Assembly (NCBI GenBank): GCA_031261295.1
Contig: JAISKT010000371.1
Coordinates: 1-57,359, forward strand
Reading direction: 5' to 3'
DNA: 57,359 nt
From: Candidatus Symbiothrix sp.
Lineage (GTDB): Bacteria > Bacteroidota > Bacteroidia > Bacteroidales > Azobacteroidaceae
Shown here: one piece after another, positions 8,101 through 16,403 of the stretch
How the letters are laid out: each line of letters opens with the position of its first letter
How positions within the stretch are numbered: position 1 is the first letter of the stretch
Made by a program: the position numbers and the translations under genes
The notes under the pieces: model-generated
What the model saw: only the letters and a program-made list of their open reading frames with translations
The model's database searches: none
Told to the model about the DNA's origin: nothing

Positions 8101-9447
8101 AATGGAATCATCCAAATCACACAAGGCTGTTCCCAAATATCCTGTAAATGCTACACTACCGATATTTTCCAAATGAGATATTGTTAAATCAAAACTTTCC
8201 GTCGGCGAAGCAAGCGTAGTTTTACTTGCCAATAAAGAACTGAATCCTAATTTTATGGAAGGCACAGTAGATGATCCGGTGGGTGGCTGAATACCCGCAA
8301 TAATACTTTGGCTGGTGTTGTATCCGCCGCTTCCGCCACCGATTCCCAAAGCAGACGGGCTTAATGCCGAAAGCTCAAAGTAGCCGTTGGAAGAACCTCC
8401 CCAACCCCAATTGATATGGAACAAATCATCCCCGTCGTATCCGTCACACACAAAAGCATGTCCACCGCCGGAACCATGTCCGCTATAAAAAACCGGACGA
8501 TTGGCATTTAATTCGGTTTTAATGATATTTACCCAGTCCGAATAAACATAAAAATCTCTTGTATAGGCATTAACCCCTGCATCATAACTAAAATAATTTC
8601 TTAAAGCAGCAGCGACAGCCAACGAATTAGCTCCGCTACCACCGGCAGATGAAACATTATAATCCATATCTACCGAAACGCCACAGTGATACATCAACGT
8701 AGCAACAGCTGCATTTTGAATGTCTGTGCTTGATGAAGAATAGGTATTAGTCATATTATCCCATTCGTATGAGGTGTTTCCAAAATCAGCAGACAGATTG
8801 AATCCGCGTGTTTTGGAGGTATAACTATGCGATCCTGTCCCGTATTCCGGATAATTCCAATATTTCATTACCTGAGCCATGGCTGTGGCCACACAACCGG
8901 TAACTGTTCGCGTGCTACTTACCACCGGACATAAATTATTGTAGGGAGCGCCTTGATCCCATTTGGTTTTAACGAGCGGAGCAATGGCATTCGCAAATGT
9001 CACGGAACTTGAGCTTCGATTCAAATACTCAGTATCCAACAGTATGGTTTCCGGCATATCAGCCAATTGTTTCAATTCCGATTCGTAAAACGAAAGCCAA
9101 TACTTGAAGTTATCCGGCAATTGATTGAAGTCAAAACTTCCTTCATCGGAATAACCCAAAATACCTTTGGCCCGGTCGTCTGCCGAAACAATTATAAATC
9201 CCCGGTTTTTTCCCTGGTTAAATACATAAAACAGAGCTTCCTCCGAAGGACTTTGCAGCGTACTCTTGGCTGTATAAGCCAAGGTCAATGTTACCGGTGG
9301 TTGAGTAGATGGACTTTTCAATACCGTTTTCTCGCTCAAAAAATTGGTTGCGACCGATGTGGCTTCTGTTGCCGAACGGGGTTTTGCCATTCCCAGCATA
9401 GCGCTGAAAAGGAATGCCCAGACAATTAAGAATAATTTTTTGTTCAT
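5170..9447 (-). CDS. Secreted C10 (streptopain-type) cysteine protease with T9SS tail
   Basis: The 1425-residue precursor has a signal peptide (cut near AMLGMA, residue 21) and a Spi-type inhibitory prodomain (about 22-130, GFIIVSADDRAKGILGYS). The peptidase C10 domain (about 150-390) has nucleophile Cys185 in TGCVATAMAQVMKYW and His330 in GGGHAFVCDGYD, followed by FHINWGWGG. Next come CARDB-like beta-sandwich repeats (about 530-760) and a cadherin-like sandwich (about 765-855, DGSLQSLTVSDGTLTPAFDP). A long region with no name follows (WNMVSVPLQE), then a T9SS type A sorting domain (about 1345-1425, ending VKNAKVRIK). Expected location is the cell surface or medium, with activation by prodomain removal as in SpeB, interpain and periodontain. 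The tail makes it much longer than the ~400-residue streptopain precursor. A promoter lies at 9488-9495. Confidence 0.93.
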   Translation of the reverse strand: MNKKLFLIVWAFLFSAMLGMAKPRSATEATSVATNFLSEKTVLKSPSTQPPVTLTLAYTAKSTLQSPSEEALFYVFNQGKNRGFIIVSADDRAKGILGYSDEGSFDFNQLPDNFKYWLSFYESELKQLADMPETILLDTEYLNRSSSSVTFANAIAPLVKTKWDQGAPYNNLCPVVSSTRTVTGCVATAMAQVMKYWNYPEYGTGSHSYTSKTRGFNLSADFGNTSYEWDNMTNTYSSSSTDIQNAAVATLMYHCGVSVDMDYNVSSAGGSGANSLAVAAALRNYFSYDAGVNAYTRDFYVYSDWVNIIKTELNANRPVFYSGHGSGGGHAFVCDGYDGDDLFHINWGWGGSSNGYFELSALSPSALGIGGGSGGYNTSQSIIAGIQPPTGSSTVPSIKLGFSSLLASKTTLASPTESFDLTISHLENIGSVAFTGYLGTALCDLDDSIIDYDVAGSLGPLPPGSYYPELGLTGISLPAGLFPGTYKLYLAYSVAPELDKAILIEGKEGSASYLLITVSGTNQVTISEPADILPNLVLEGLSAVGNLYQNKTGQFEAIVTNNGNGEYNSNLVIQLGSQLVANDPVIIPAGETKTIGFSDSIKLAPNTYILSVKYDPNNNRNSFTATEASVLGSTTSIAVQATPTTAPNLILLSGPTFPNSTTQVDKENPQLTARIRNTGGFFEDDVLTFVFSKSGTGGSLTYFGYQTVLIDQNEEKDIVFNTPINLETDDYIVAVFWYNSGWTQLGNALYITLVESPALSNDGSLQSLTVSDGTLTPAFDPATINYTVNVPNSVTTITVTGTANHVNATVNGNGEKTLTVGTNPIAISTIAEDRSTTQTYTVTVKRDPLTATWAGGTSDWNLPANWQEGVVPGSSTDVVIRASAAKFPVLEDGNTYAAKNITIEAGAELGRQDLLTYQKAFVQYNFDNTFRNRWNMVSVPLQEVHSGDFTFGGYPRSYLYTFKTAGKAEWDFVSTNTTKLKAGDAFLIWLDDENIVPDYGLGKSNGILELPFFENASVHANVHHTHEYTAGAGANDKVGTSQFFNFKSNGTGFERTTTHSEVDRTTAAHKLAASPVNEDLLFVQDDDDSFIAMVGNPFMSTIDFDLLHGNNDNATKIKQNYQIMTGEAGGLVGYNPVGSFGSGASETGMDQYIAPMQSFFVEKNTGSGQLIFDLPSISAAATGKGTWKAGENTVDKLNIMASNSTASVLTFIANREEGQDVLGSMDARKLLMEADKIPDIYTLKETGKGSVAVGANIINNDNLLIPIGLFTSYEGKMTFTFNGMDTYHAAIRFMDTRENKEIELTGLPSYEYSFDYVPAFNSRIEVLPADNRFFIQLTPAAPTGLNTLSDKAMIYSKDHTIYAATGSSDVIRQIWIYNTQGTLVYANKKVDAPAYSITRDTNIPEVCIVKLVTDKGVKNAKVRIK

Positions 9448-9487
9448 CAGAGTAGTCTTTATAATTATAAAAATGATGTGTTAGCAA

Positions 9488-9495
9488 CAAAATTA
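9488..9495 (-). promoter_or_regulatory. Bacteroidetes -7 promoter element for the C10 protease
   Basis: On the minus strand this reads TAATTTTG, matching TAnnTTTG. It lies about 40 bases before the protease ATG. No clear TTTG -33 element is seen at the right distance. Confidence 0.5.
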
Positions 9496-9588
9496 CAAAA
9501 TAAAAATGAAAAATTGCAGTATTTAAGTATAATCATACTATTTTTTTAGAATTAAGCCTAAATTAAGATTATATTAAGTAAAAGATAT

Positions 9589-9596
9589 TATTTTTG
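9589..9596 (+). promoter_or_regulatory. Bacteroidetes -7 promoter element for the GH95 gene
   Basis: TATTTTTG matches TAnnTTTG and lies 20 bases before the ATG of the GH95 gene, giving a very short leader. It is divergent from the protease promoter within a 169-base intergenic region. No exact -33 TTTG is present. Confidence 0.5.
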
Positions 9597-9616
9597 CCCC
9601 CAAAGTAATTTATTTT

Positions 9617-12583
9617 ATGATCATGAAAAAACACATTCTTTCTTTTTGGGTTTGCTTCGGTTTTTGCTTTTTAAGCTTTCAGTCAATCGGACAAAATCTT
9701 CCGCCGTTGAAATTACAATATGATTTTCCGGCCGGCGAGTGGGAAGCGGAAGCGCTGCCGCTGGGAAACGGGAATATCGGCGCTATGGTTTTTGGCGATG
9801 TCGCTACCGATGTCATCCAAATCAACGAACATTCGCTTTGGTCGGGTGGCCCGGGGAAAAATCCGAACTACAACGGCGGTCACGCTCATACGGCTGCAAT
9901 GGTCAAACAGAACCTCCAAAGCGCCCGGACGGCCCTTCAGGAAAAAATGACGCTGTTCACGGAAAACAATTCCGCGTACATAGATGCTGCCGGAAAGGTG
10001 GTAGCCACTAATTATCCGGCGGAAAATGCTACGCTGAAATCATATATAAATAACTTGATGGGCGATAAAACCGATTTCGGTGCGTACCAGTCGCTGAGCA
10101 ACCTGAATATTTCATACACTTCGGTGACTATTCCTGAAATTGTCAATATCTCAGGCGATTGCAACAATCCGAATAATGCGGGCGAACAGTTTCCCGCTCT
10201 TTTTGATAATAGCCTCAATACCAAGTGGTATGCCGATGCCGGTTTCAAAGGATTTCCCTGTTATATAACTTGGGAGTACAAAGATGCTTTTCCCGTTTCC
10301 GCTTATACCCTGACTTCCGGCGGAGATATGCAGGCTCGCGACCCCAAATCGTGGAATCTCTACGGTTCCAACGATGGAAATGCGTACACACTTATTGAAA
10401 CAAGAACCAACGTCACTTTCCCGGAACGGACGCAAAGTCTCCAATTTAATCTGGCGCAAACGGTTACCTATAAATATTTTAAATTTGAAATCACTTCTTC
10501 TTTTACGGCCAATACTTCACCGCAATTGAGCGAGATTGCGTTGGAAAACGCGAATATAGCCGGTTTTCCGGTTTATACAAATTATTCCCGCGAATTGGAT
10601 GTGGATAATGCCGCCGCTTCCGTAAGTTATACAATGGACGGAACGAATTATACGCGGGACTATTTTATCAGTTATCCCGACAAGGTGATGGTGATTCGTT
10701 TGGCGGCCGATAAACCCGGCGCCCTTTCCCGGAATATCTGGCTCACGACTCCCCAGGCGGCCGGTACGATCAGTGTAGAAAACGGCGTCATTACCTTGCA
10801 GGGCCGGCCTTCCGACCAGACCGCCAACGGATTGAAGTTTGCGCAAGAAGTAAAAGTCATCCCGGCGGGCGGTACAATGACCGTTTCCGGAAATAAAATT
10901 ACAGTTGAAAATGCCAATGAAATCCTGATTCTTTCTTCGGCGGCTACCAATTACCAGCAGTGTATGGATGCCACGTTTAATTATTTTTCTGCAACGAGTC
11001 CGCTGACTACAGTTCAGGGAATCATTAATCAAGCGGTTCCAAAAACATACGCGCAGCTGTTGGCCAATCACACCACTGATTATAAAGCATTGTACGACCG
11101 GATGTCTTTGTCACTGACCAATGCGCTGAATACCAATAACAAAACAACCAATCAATTATTGGCCGGTTACAAGAACAATACGAATACGACTGCCGAAAAT
11201 TTATATCTGGAACAATTGTATTACCAATACGGACGGTATTTGTTGATTTCTTCTTCCCGTAAAAACGGTTTACCCGCCAATCTGCAAGGGATTTGGGCCG
11301 AAGGATTGGCGCCCCCCTGGTCGGCGGATTATCATACCAATATCAATCTCCAGATGAATTATTGGTTGGCCGAACAAACCAATTTGGCCGAATGTCACTG
11401 GCCGGTATTTGAATATGTCAAGAGTCTTGTCCCGCGGGGAAAATATACCGCCGGTTACTATTATTGCAAACCCGACGGCAGTCCGGTAAGGGGTTGGGTC
11501 ATTCATCACGAAAATAATGTATGGGGCAATACGGGTCCGGGCACTTGGTACGAAGGTTTTTATTTCCCGGCGGGCGCCGCCTGGATGTGCCAGGATATTT
11601 GGGAATATTATCAATTTAATCAGGATAAAGCTTTCCTGGAAGAATATTATCCGATACTGTTGGATGCCGCTTTGTTTTGGGTGGACAATTTGTGGCGGGA
11701 TTCGCGAGACGGTACGCTGGTCGCCAATCCGTCTTATTCACCCGAACACGGCCCTTATTCCTTGGGCGCTTCCTGCGACCAGGCGATTATCACCGAATTG
11801 TTTGATATGGTGATCAAAGCAAGTAAAGCTTTGAATAAGAATACCCCGGAATTGAATGAAATCAAGGCGGCCAAAGGCAGATTAGCCGGGCCTCAAATCG
11901 GTTTGGCCGGTCAATTCATGGAATGGAAAGACGAATTGCAAATAGACATCACCGGCGATGGTGGCCACAGGCATGCGAATCACCTGTTCTGGCTGCATCC
12001 GGGTTCACAAATTGTAGCCGGGAAAAGTCCGCAAGACGATTTGTATGTCGAAGCCATGAAGAAAACGCTGAATACACGCGGAGACGGCGGTACGGGCTGG
12101 AGTAAAGCGTGGAAAATCAATTTCTGGGCGCGGTTGCGGGACGGCAATCATTCGCATAAAATGCTTGAAGAACTGTTGAAAGAGTCCACGCTTACGAATT
12201 TGTTTGATACGCATCCGCCTTTCCAGATAGACGGCAACTTCGGGGCTACGGCCGGTATGACCGAAATGCTGGTGCAAAGCCAGGGCGAATCGATCGAATT
12301 GTTACCCGCTCTGCCGGATACCTGGAATGCGGGAAGCTTTGACGGACTGAAAGTGCGGGGGAATTTTGAAATCTCGGCCAATTGGTCTGATAAAACATTG
12401 GGTTCAGTGAAAATAGTTTCCAATTCGGGGCAAAATTGCAAGGTTAAATATCCCGGCATTAAAAACTATGCTGTTGCGAAAGGTACGGGAGAAATAATTA
12501 CTCCGGTTATTATTGATGACCATACAATCTCGTTTGAAACGACTGCCGGTACGACCTATATTATAGGTACAAAATTAGATTAA
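9617..12583 (+). CDS. GH95 alpha-L-fucosidase with inserted F5/8C-like module
   Basis: This 988-residue secreted enzyme should release terminal L-fucose by the inverting GH95 mechanism. A signal peptide ends near SIGQ (residue 26). The GH95 N-terminal beta domain opens with LPLGNGNIGAMVFG (48-60) and INEHSLWSGGP. It is interrupted at about 165-315 by a discoidin-like module (LFDNSLNTKWYAD, SWNLYGSNDG, YKYFKFEIT) and resumes at TNYSRELDVDNAAASVSY. The (alpha/alpha)6 barrel carries the expected polar residues: Asn575/Asn577 in HTNINLQMNYW, Glu710 in SPSYSPEHGP, and Asp872 in QIDGNFGATAGM. There is no T9SS tail, so it may stay periplasmic. It is probably co-transcribed with the beta-helix gene 7 bases downstream. 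ATG codons at 9617 and 9623 are both possible starts. Confidence 0.92.
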   Translation: MIMKKHILSFWVCFGFCFLSFQSIGQNLPPLKLQYDFPAGEWEAEALPLGNGNIGAMVFGDVATDVIQINEHSLWSGGPGKNPNYNGGHAHTAAMVKQNLQSARTALQEKMTLFTENNSAYIDAAGKVVATNYPAENATLKSYINNLMGDKTDFGAYQSLSNLNISYTSVTIPEIVNISGDCNNPNNAGEQFPALFDNSLNTKWYADAGFKGFPCYITWEYKDAFPVSAYTLTSGGDMQARDPKSWNLYGSNDGNAYTLIETRTNVTFPERTQSLQFNLAQTVTYKYFKFEITSSFTANTSPQLSEIALENANIAGFPVYTNYSRELDVDNAAASVSYTMDGTNYTRDYFISYPDKVMVIRLAADKPGALSRNIWLTTPQAAGTISVENGVITLQGRPSDQTANGLKFAQEVKVIPAGGTMTVSGNKITVENANEILILSSAATNYQQCMDATFNYFSATSPLTTVQGIINQAVPKTYAQLLANHTTDYKALYDRMSLSLTNALNTNNKTTNQLLAGYKNNTNTTAENLYLEQLYYQYGRYLLISSSRKNGLPANLQGIWAEGLAPPWSADYHTNINLQMNYWLAEQTNLAECHWPVFEYVKSLVPRGKYTAGYYYCKPDGSPVRGWVIHHENNVWGNTGPGTWYEGFYFPAGAAWMCQDIWEYYQFNQDKAFLEEYYPILLDAALFWVDNLWRDSRDGTLVANPSYSPEHGPYSLGASCDQAIITELFDMVIKASKALNKNTPELNEIKAAKGRLAGPQIGLAGQFMEWKDELQIDITGDGGHRHANHLFWLHPGSQIVAGKSPQDDLYVEAMKKTLNTRGDGGTGWSKAWKINFWARLRDGNHSHKMLEELLKESTLTNLFDTHPPFQIDGNFGATAGMTEMLVQSQGESIELLPALPDTWNAGSFDGLKVRGNFEISANWSDKTLGSVKIVSNSGQNCKVKYPGIKNYAVAKGTGEIITPVIIDDHTISFETTAGTTYIIGTKLD

Positions 12584-12590
12584 TACAGTT

Positions 12591-14024
12591 ATGAAAAAAA
12601 CAGCAATTAATATATTATTTCTTGTGCTGACACTTTCTTGTTTCGCACAAAAAAAATATTACGTCAAGCCGGACGGCATTCCGGGGCTGAGCGGCAATTC
12701 CTGGAGCTGGGCCACCAACGATTTGCGGGAAGCGGTTGAGAAAGCGGTAGCCGGCGATATAGTCTATGTCGCAGCCGGAACGTATTACGGCGGCTTTGTC
12801 ATGAAAGAAGGTGTTACGGTAATGGGCGGATATACAGCCAATAGAGATAATCCTACCGAACGCAACAACGTAATGGATACCACCGATCCGGCCAAGCAAA
12901 GTATTTTGGACGGAAAAGGGGAGCAACGGGTGCTTACGCAATATGCTCCGTTCACCGTTCCGACCACTTGGGAAGGATTTGTGATACAAAACGGCAATCC
13001 CTCCGTTGAATTTAAGATCGGAAATGTCATTTATTCCACGACAGGCGATGCTAAAATAGCCGGTATCCTGTATAAATATGATTCGGCGACTGGGGCGGGG
13101 ATGATGTTTAGCGTGGAAGAATCCGGAAAGCAATGGGGTGGTTATGAGGAAGCTATCTCCGGGCTTCCGGTTGACGGGACGAAGGAAAGCGCCGGAACCG
13201 ATTTGGCCGGGCTGGCTCATTCGGAAACGATTTTAAGCGTTTTGGGCGACCACAGTCCGGATTTTTCCCAAGAAGATTATCCGTTGAATGGGAATTATGC
13301 GGCGTATTGGTGCGATACGTTGACTACGGGCGGTTATACGGATTGGTATTTGCCTTCGGCAGGCGAATTACAGGAAGTCTATGATGCGGGAGTGAAAGCC
13401 CAATTGAAAAACTTGGGGAAAAACGTAACTGAAGGCTATTGGACAAGTTCCCATGCCGGGAATGCCTTGGCTTGGGCGTATTATTTTAACAGCGGTTATC
13501 TGCATCCCGCACTGAAATACGTCAGGCATACTGCCGGCGCGATTCATCCGTTTACGACTCCCGAACAGCCGGACGGCATCTACTTTGCCGGTGGCGGCGT
13601 ATTCCTCAGTGGAAACGGAATTTTGGAGAATTGCATCGTTAAAAACAATACATCCACCTCCCGTGGCGGCGGAGTCTATGTCGGCAGAGGCGGTAATCTT
13701 GTCAATTGCCTCGTGGAAGGAAATGAAGCGCCGGAAGGAAAAGAAATTTATTACGAAACGCCCACAGGCATTCCGCCCGTAAAAAATACGGATTTCCGGA
13801 TTTATCCCAATCCGGTCAAAAGCGGAGCGCAGATAACAATTGATTTAAATTCAGATAAAGTTGCGGTGGATTATCAATTGGTAAATGCCGCCGGTGTCAC
13901 TGTGATGAAGGGAAAATGGGGAACAAACGAAAATACATTGACCGTTCCGGTTCAAAAAGGCATTTATATACTGTCGCTTCATTCAGGAACTAAAAATTAC
14001 AAATCAAAAATAATCATTAATTAA
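12591..14024 (+). CDS. Secreted beta-helix protein split by a DUF1566-like domain, T9SS tail
   Basis: The 477 residues begin with a signal peptide (cut near CFAQ, 20). The start of a right-handed parallel beta-helix follows (YYVKPDGIPGLSGNSW, GDIVYVAAGTYYGGFVMKEG, WEGFVIQNG). At about 141-320 sits a different domain: DWYLPSAGELQEVYDAG, YWTSSHAGNALAWAYYFNSG and KYVRHTAGAI match the C-type-lectin-like DUF1566/Lcl fold. The beta-helix then resumes (GGGVFLSGNGILENCIVKNN, GGGVYVGRGGNLVNCLVEGN). Residues about 398-477 are a T9SS type A sorting domain (FRIYPNPVKSGAQ). It probably binds or cleaves a glycan at the cell surface together with the GH95 enzyme, but no catalytic residues are evident. Confidence 0.82.
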   Translation: MKKTAINILFLVLTLSCFAQKKYYVKPDGIPGLSGNSWSWATNDLREAVEKAVAGDIVYVAAGTYYGGFVMKEGVTVMGGYTANRDNPTERNNVMDTTDPAKQSILDGKGEQRVLTQYAPFTVPTTWEGFVIQNGNPSVEFKIGNVIYSTTGDAKIAGILYKYDSATGAGMMFSVEESGKQWGGYEEAISGLPVDGTKESAGTDLAGLAHSETILSVLGDHSPDFSQEDYPLNGNYAAYWCDTLTTGGYTDWYLPSAGELQEVYDAGVKAQLKNLGKNVTEGYWTSSHAGNALAWAYYFNSGYLHPALKYVRHTAGAIHPFTTPEQPDGIYFAGGGVFLSGNGILENCIVKNNTSTSRGGGVYVGRGGNLVNCLVEGNEAPEGKEIYYETPTGIPPVKNTDFRIYPNPVKSGAQITIDLNSDKVAVDYQLVNAAGVTVMKGKWGTNENTLTVPVQKGIYILSLHSGTKNYKSKIIIN

Positions 14025-14048
14025 ATGAGGCTGGTCGAAAAGACTTCT

Positions 14049-14388
14049 GTCATTGCGGGCTTGACCCGCAATCCCAAGATGTTCGTTAAACTCTAATGAT
14101 GTACAATATTAAAAAAATGACTATCCGCAATAATACCCCTAAAGCCTCGCAGAGGCGACATTTTATTAACCGTAGGTGTAGCGAAGCGCAACCTACGGAT
14201 ACAAAGGCAACCCTTATCGTAAGCCGGTCCTTTTCCGTAGGTTGCGCTTCGCTACACCTACGGTTAATAAAGTATTGTCCTTGCAGGACAAAAGGGAACA
14301 CAAATTTAGGGGGTATTATTGCGGATAGTCATTTTAAATAATAACAATTAACGATTTTTAGGGGATTGCGGGTCAAGCCCGCAATGAC
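14049..14388. repeat. Nested three-layer inverted repeat (~340 bp palindromic region)
   Basis: Three pairs of inverted arms are nested: a perfect 27-base outer pair (14049-14075 with 14362-14388), a perfect 24-base pair (about 14115-14138 with 14311-14334), and a perfect 38-base inner pair (14162-14199 with 14234-14271). The outer arm is itself a hairpin (attgcggg...cccgcaat) and recurs at 18997-19023. Small hairpins at about 14144-14156 and 14274-14290 both have the loop TGC/GCA but unrelated stems. This fills most of the 397-base gap before cotH. Open frames across it are repeat artefacts. Confidence 0.85.
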
Positions 14389-14421
14389 AAACTTTTAGAC
14401 TCTCTCAACAAAAATATTACA

Positions 14422-16314
14422 ATGAAACTAAAAACAATTCTTTTGGGAATAGGAACCTTGTGTTCGGTATTCACCTTTGCTCAGAATAATGAAGAAATCC
14501 TTTTTTCACCCAAAGGGATAGCCGAAATACATATTACCTTGGCGGATGGAAAGCAAATCTGGGACATCAAGAACGAAAAAGCCAACGACGATTATGCAGG
14601 CAAAGTGAACGGCAGCATGACGGTCAAAAATTCGGCTTCTTCCACTTATTCCGGTTCCGATTTTTACACCGGTAAAATCCTGATTGACGGGCGGGGAAAT
14701 ACTTCCTGGCATCACGATAAACGGCCTTATAACATTGATTTGGTAGCAGACGATTGGGCGACCGAAAATCCGTCTGTCCTGTTGGGAATGCCTGAAGGAG
14801 ATGAATGGTGCTTGCTGGCCTTCTGGAACGACCGGAGCCTGATGCGTTTCCAATTGGCTTCGTATTTGGGACAGTACCTGGACGGAATCCCGTGGACGCC
14901 CGACAATCGCTATGTCGAAGTGTGGATAAACGACGACTATCGCGGGCTGTATGCTCTAACGGAAAAAATCCAAAGGGACAAAAACCGGATTGACATTAAA
15001 AAATTGGATGCCACATCGACCGACCTTACCGGAGGCTACATCCTGGAATCCTCTCCGGCGGACGGCCATAAAAGCACGCCGATTGAGATTGCCACGCAAA
15101 TTAAAACCGGTCCGTACGATATCAATTTCGTTTTCAAATATCCCAAAGCCAAAAATGTAACCCAGGAACAAAGAACCTGGATTAAAAGCTATCTGGATGA
15201 ATTTGGAAGCGTTCTGGAAGGGCACGATTATAAAGACCCGAACAATGGTTACCAAAAATACATCAACGAAAACAGTTTCATCGACTGGACTATTCTGCAC
15301 GAACTTTCCAAAGGTTGCGACAACTTGTTTCACGCCAGTGTTTTTGTCCAAAAAGACCGGAACGGGAAATTGGATATGAGCGCTCCCTGGGACTTTGACC
15401 TTTCGTTCGGTAATTCAGGCGTTTATACCGAAGACGGCAATTGGGTGAAGACGCACCGGTGGTTTGGCCGCTTGTATCAGGATCCACGTTACGCGGAAAA
15501 ATTTAATCAGCGGTACGAAGAAATGGAGCCGCTTTTCAACCGGATACCGGAAATACTGCAAGCCAACTATACGCAATTGGACGAATCCGGCGTTTTGGAT
15601 CGGGAATTTGAACGGTTTCCGCAGATATTGCTTGATTTTGTCAGCGATGGAGAGGGTAGGAGGACGCCCACCACTTACAAGGGACATGTACAGTTCCTGA
15701 GTGAATGGACGATGTCGCGAAATTCGTGGGTGAATATCAACCTGGGAATGACCAACGAAGAAAAAGGCGAACGGTTGCGGAATACCAAACCGGTCATCCG
15801 GGTAATGGATCCCGAAGGAATGGCAAAAGGCAGCACTTTTGAAGCGAAAGTAATGAAAAGCAACAGCGATGATAACAAATACACATACAGTTGGAACGGA
15901 TCGACTAATTTTACGGCCAATTCCACCCGGAGAATCGCCCAGGCAGGGAAATACACAGTAAAGATTAAGGACGAATGGGGAAATCTGAGCTTGTTATCAG
16001 ACACATTGTATGTGGGCGTAGATCCTTGGGTAGATCCGGGTACAAGCATTAAAGCGCCGGAAACGACCTTTTTCACTTATAACAATCCGGTGAAAGAGGT
16101 GTTGAATATCAATTATTCCGCCTCAAAAGATTTCAATTTGTCCGCGCAGTTAGTTGACATAAAAGGAGCTGTGGTGAAAAAATCGGAAACGCCGGTTCAT
16201 CCGGGTTATAATCAAATCCGGATAGCTACATCCGGCTTGTCCGGAGGAATATACATTTTGCGGCTATTCACCGAAAACGGGGTCGTATCGAAGAAAATAA
16301 TTGTCATACAATAA
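14422..16314 (+). CDS. Secreted CotH-family protein with T9SS tail
   Basis: This 630-residue protein has a signal peptide (cut near FTFAQ, 21) and a CotH kinase-like domain at about 30-400. The family landmarks are RGNTSWHHDKRPYNIDL (91-107) and APWDFDLSFG (321-330), the latter holding the acidic metal-binding residues seen in spore coat kinase CotH. TEKIQRDKNRIDIKKLD is also typical. An Ig-like segment (YSWNGSTNFTANSTRRIAQAGKYTV) and a T9SS type A tail (about 550-630) follow. CotH of Bacillus phosphorylates coat proteins; exported Bacteroidetes homologues are of unknown substrate and are often encoded with carbohydrate-active enzymes. No promoter is obvious, because the upstream gap is filled by the palindromic repeat. 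Confidence 0.88.
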   Translation: MKLKTILLGIGTLCSVFTFAQNNEEILFSPKGIAEIHITLADGKQIWDIKNEKANDDYAGKVNGSMTVKNSASSTYSGSDFYTGKILIDGRGNTSWHHDKRPYNIDLVADDWATENPSVLLGMPEGDEWCLLAFWNDRSLMRFQLASYLGQYLDGIPWTPDNRYVEVWINDDYRGLYALTEKIQRDKNRIDIKKLDATSTDLTGGYILESSPADGHKSTPIEIATQIKTGPYDINFVFKYPKAKNVTQEQRTWIKSYLDEFGSVLEGHDYKDPNNGYQKYINENSFIDWTILHELSKGCDNLFHASVFVQKDRNGKLDMSAPWDFDLSFGNSGVYTEDGNWVKTHRWFGRLYQDPRYAEKFNQRYEEMEPLFNRIPEILQANYTQLDESGVLDREFERFPQILLDFVSDGEGRRTPTTYKGHVQFLSEWTMSRNSWVNINLGMTNEEKGERLRNTKPVIRVMDPEGMAKGSTFEAKVMKSNSDDNKYTYSWNGSTNFTANSTRRIAQAGKYTVKIKDEWGNLSLLSDTLYVGVDPWVDPGTSIKAPETTFFTYNNPVKEVLNINYSASKDFNLSAQLVDIKGAVVKKSETPVHPGYNQIRIATSGLSGGIYILRLFTENGVVSKKIIVIQ

Positions 16315-16352
16315 AACAACTGTTTCGTCATTTTAATAATTTTTACTATTCA

Positions 16353-16384
16353 TTTGATTGAGCCAAAATTTTGCACTACATTTG
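16353..16384 (+). promoter_or_regulatory. Promoter TTTG-n20-TAnnTTTG before the Kelch regulator
   Basis: TTTG at 16353-16356 and TACATTTG at 16377-16384 are 20 bases apart, matching the Bacteroidetes housekeeping consensus. The -7 element ends 19 bases before the ATG. Confidence 0.65.
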
Positions 16385-16403
16385 CAAGGTAATTTTGATT
16401 TAA

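Noticed and set aside
10517..11071. 184-codon minus-strand frame inside the GH95 gene
   Set aside because: Antisense to a conserved enzyme; no promoter or recognisable domain.
13390..13560. Possible variable region of a diversity-generating retroelement
   Set aside because: A DUF1566-like domain is present, but there is no reverse transcriptase gene or template repeat in the window.
14086..14341. Overlapping open frames of 71 and 81 codons on both strands
   Set aside because: Both lie across the nested palindrome and encode the same repeat-derived string (FINRRCSEAQPT); they are by-products of the inverted arms.
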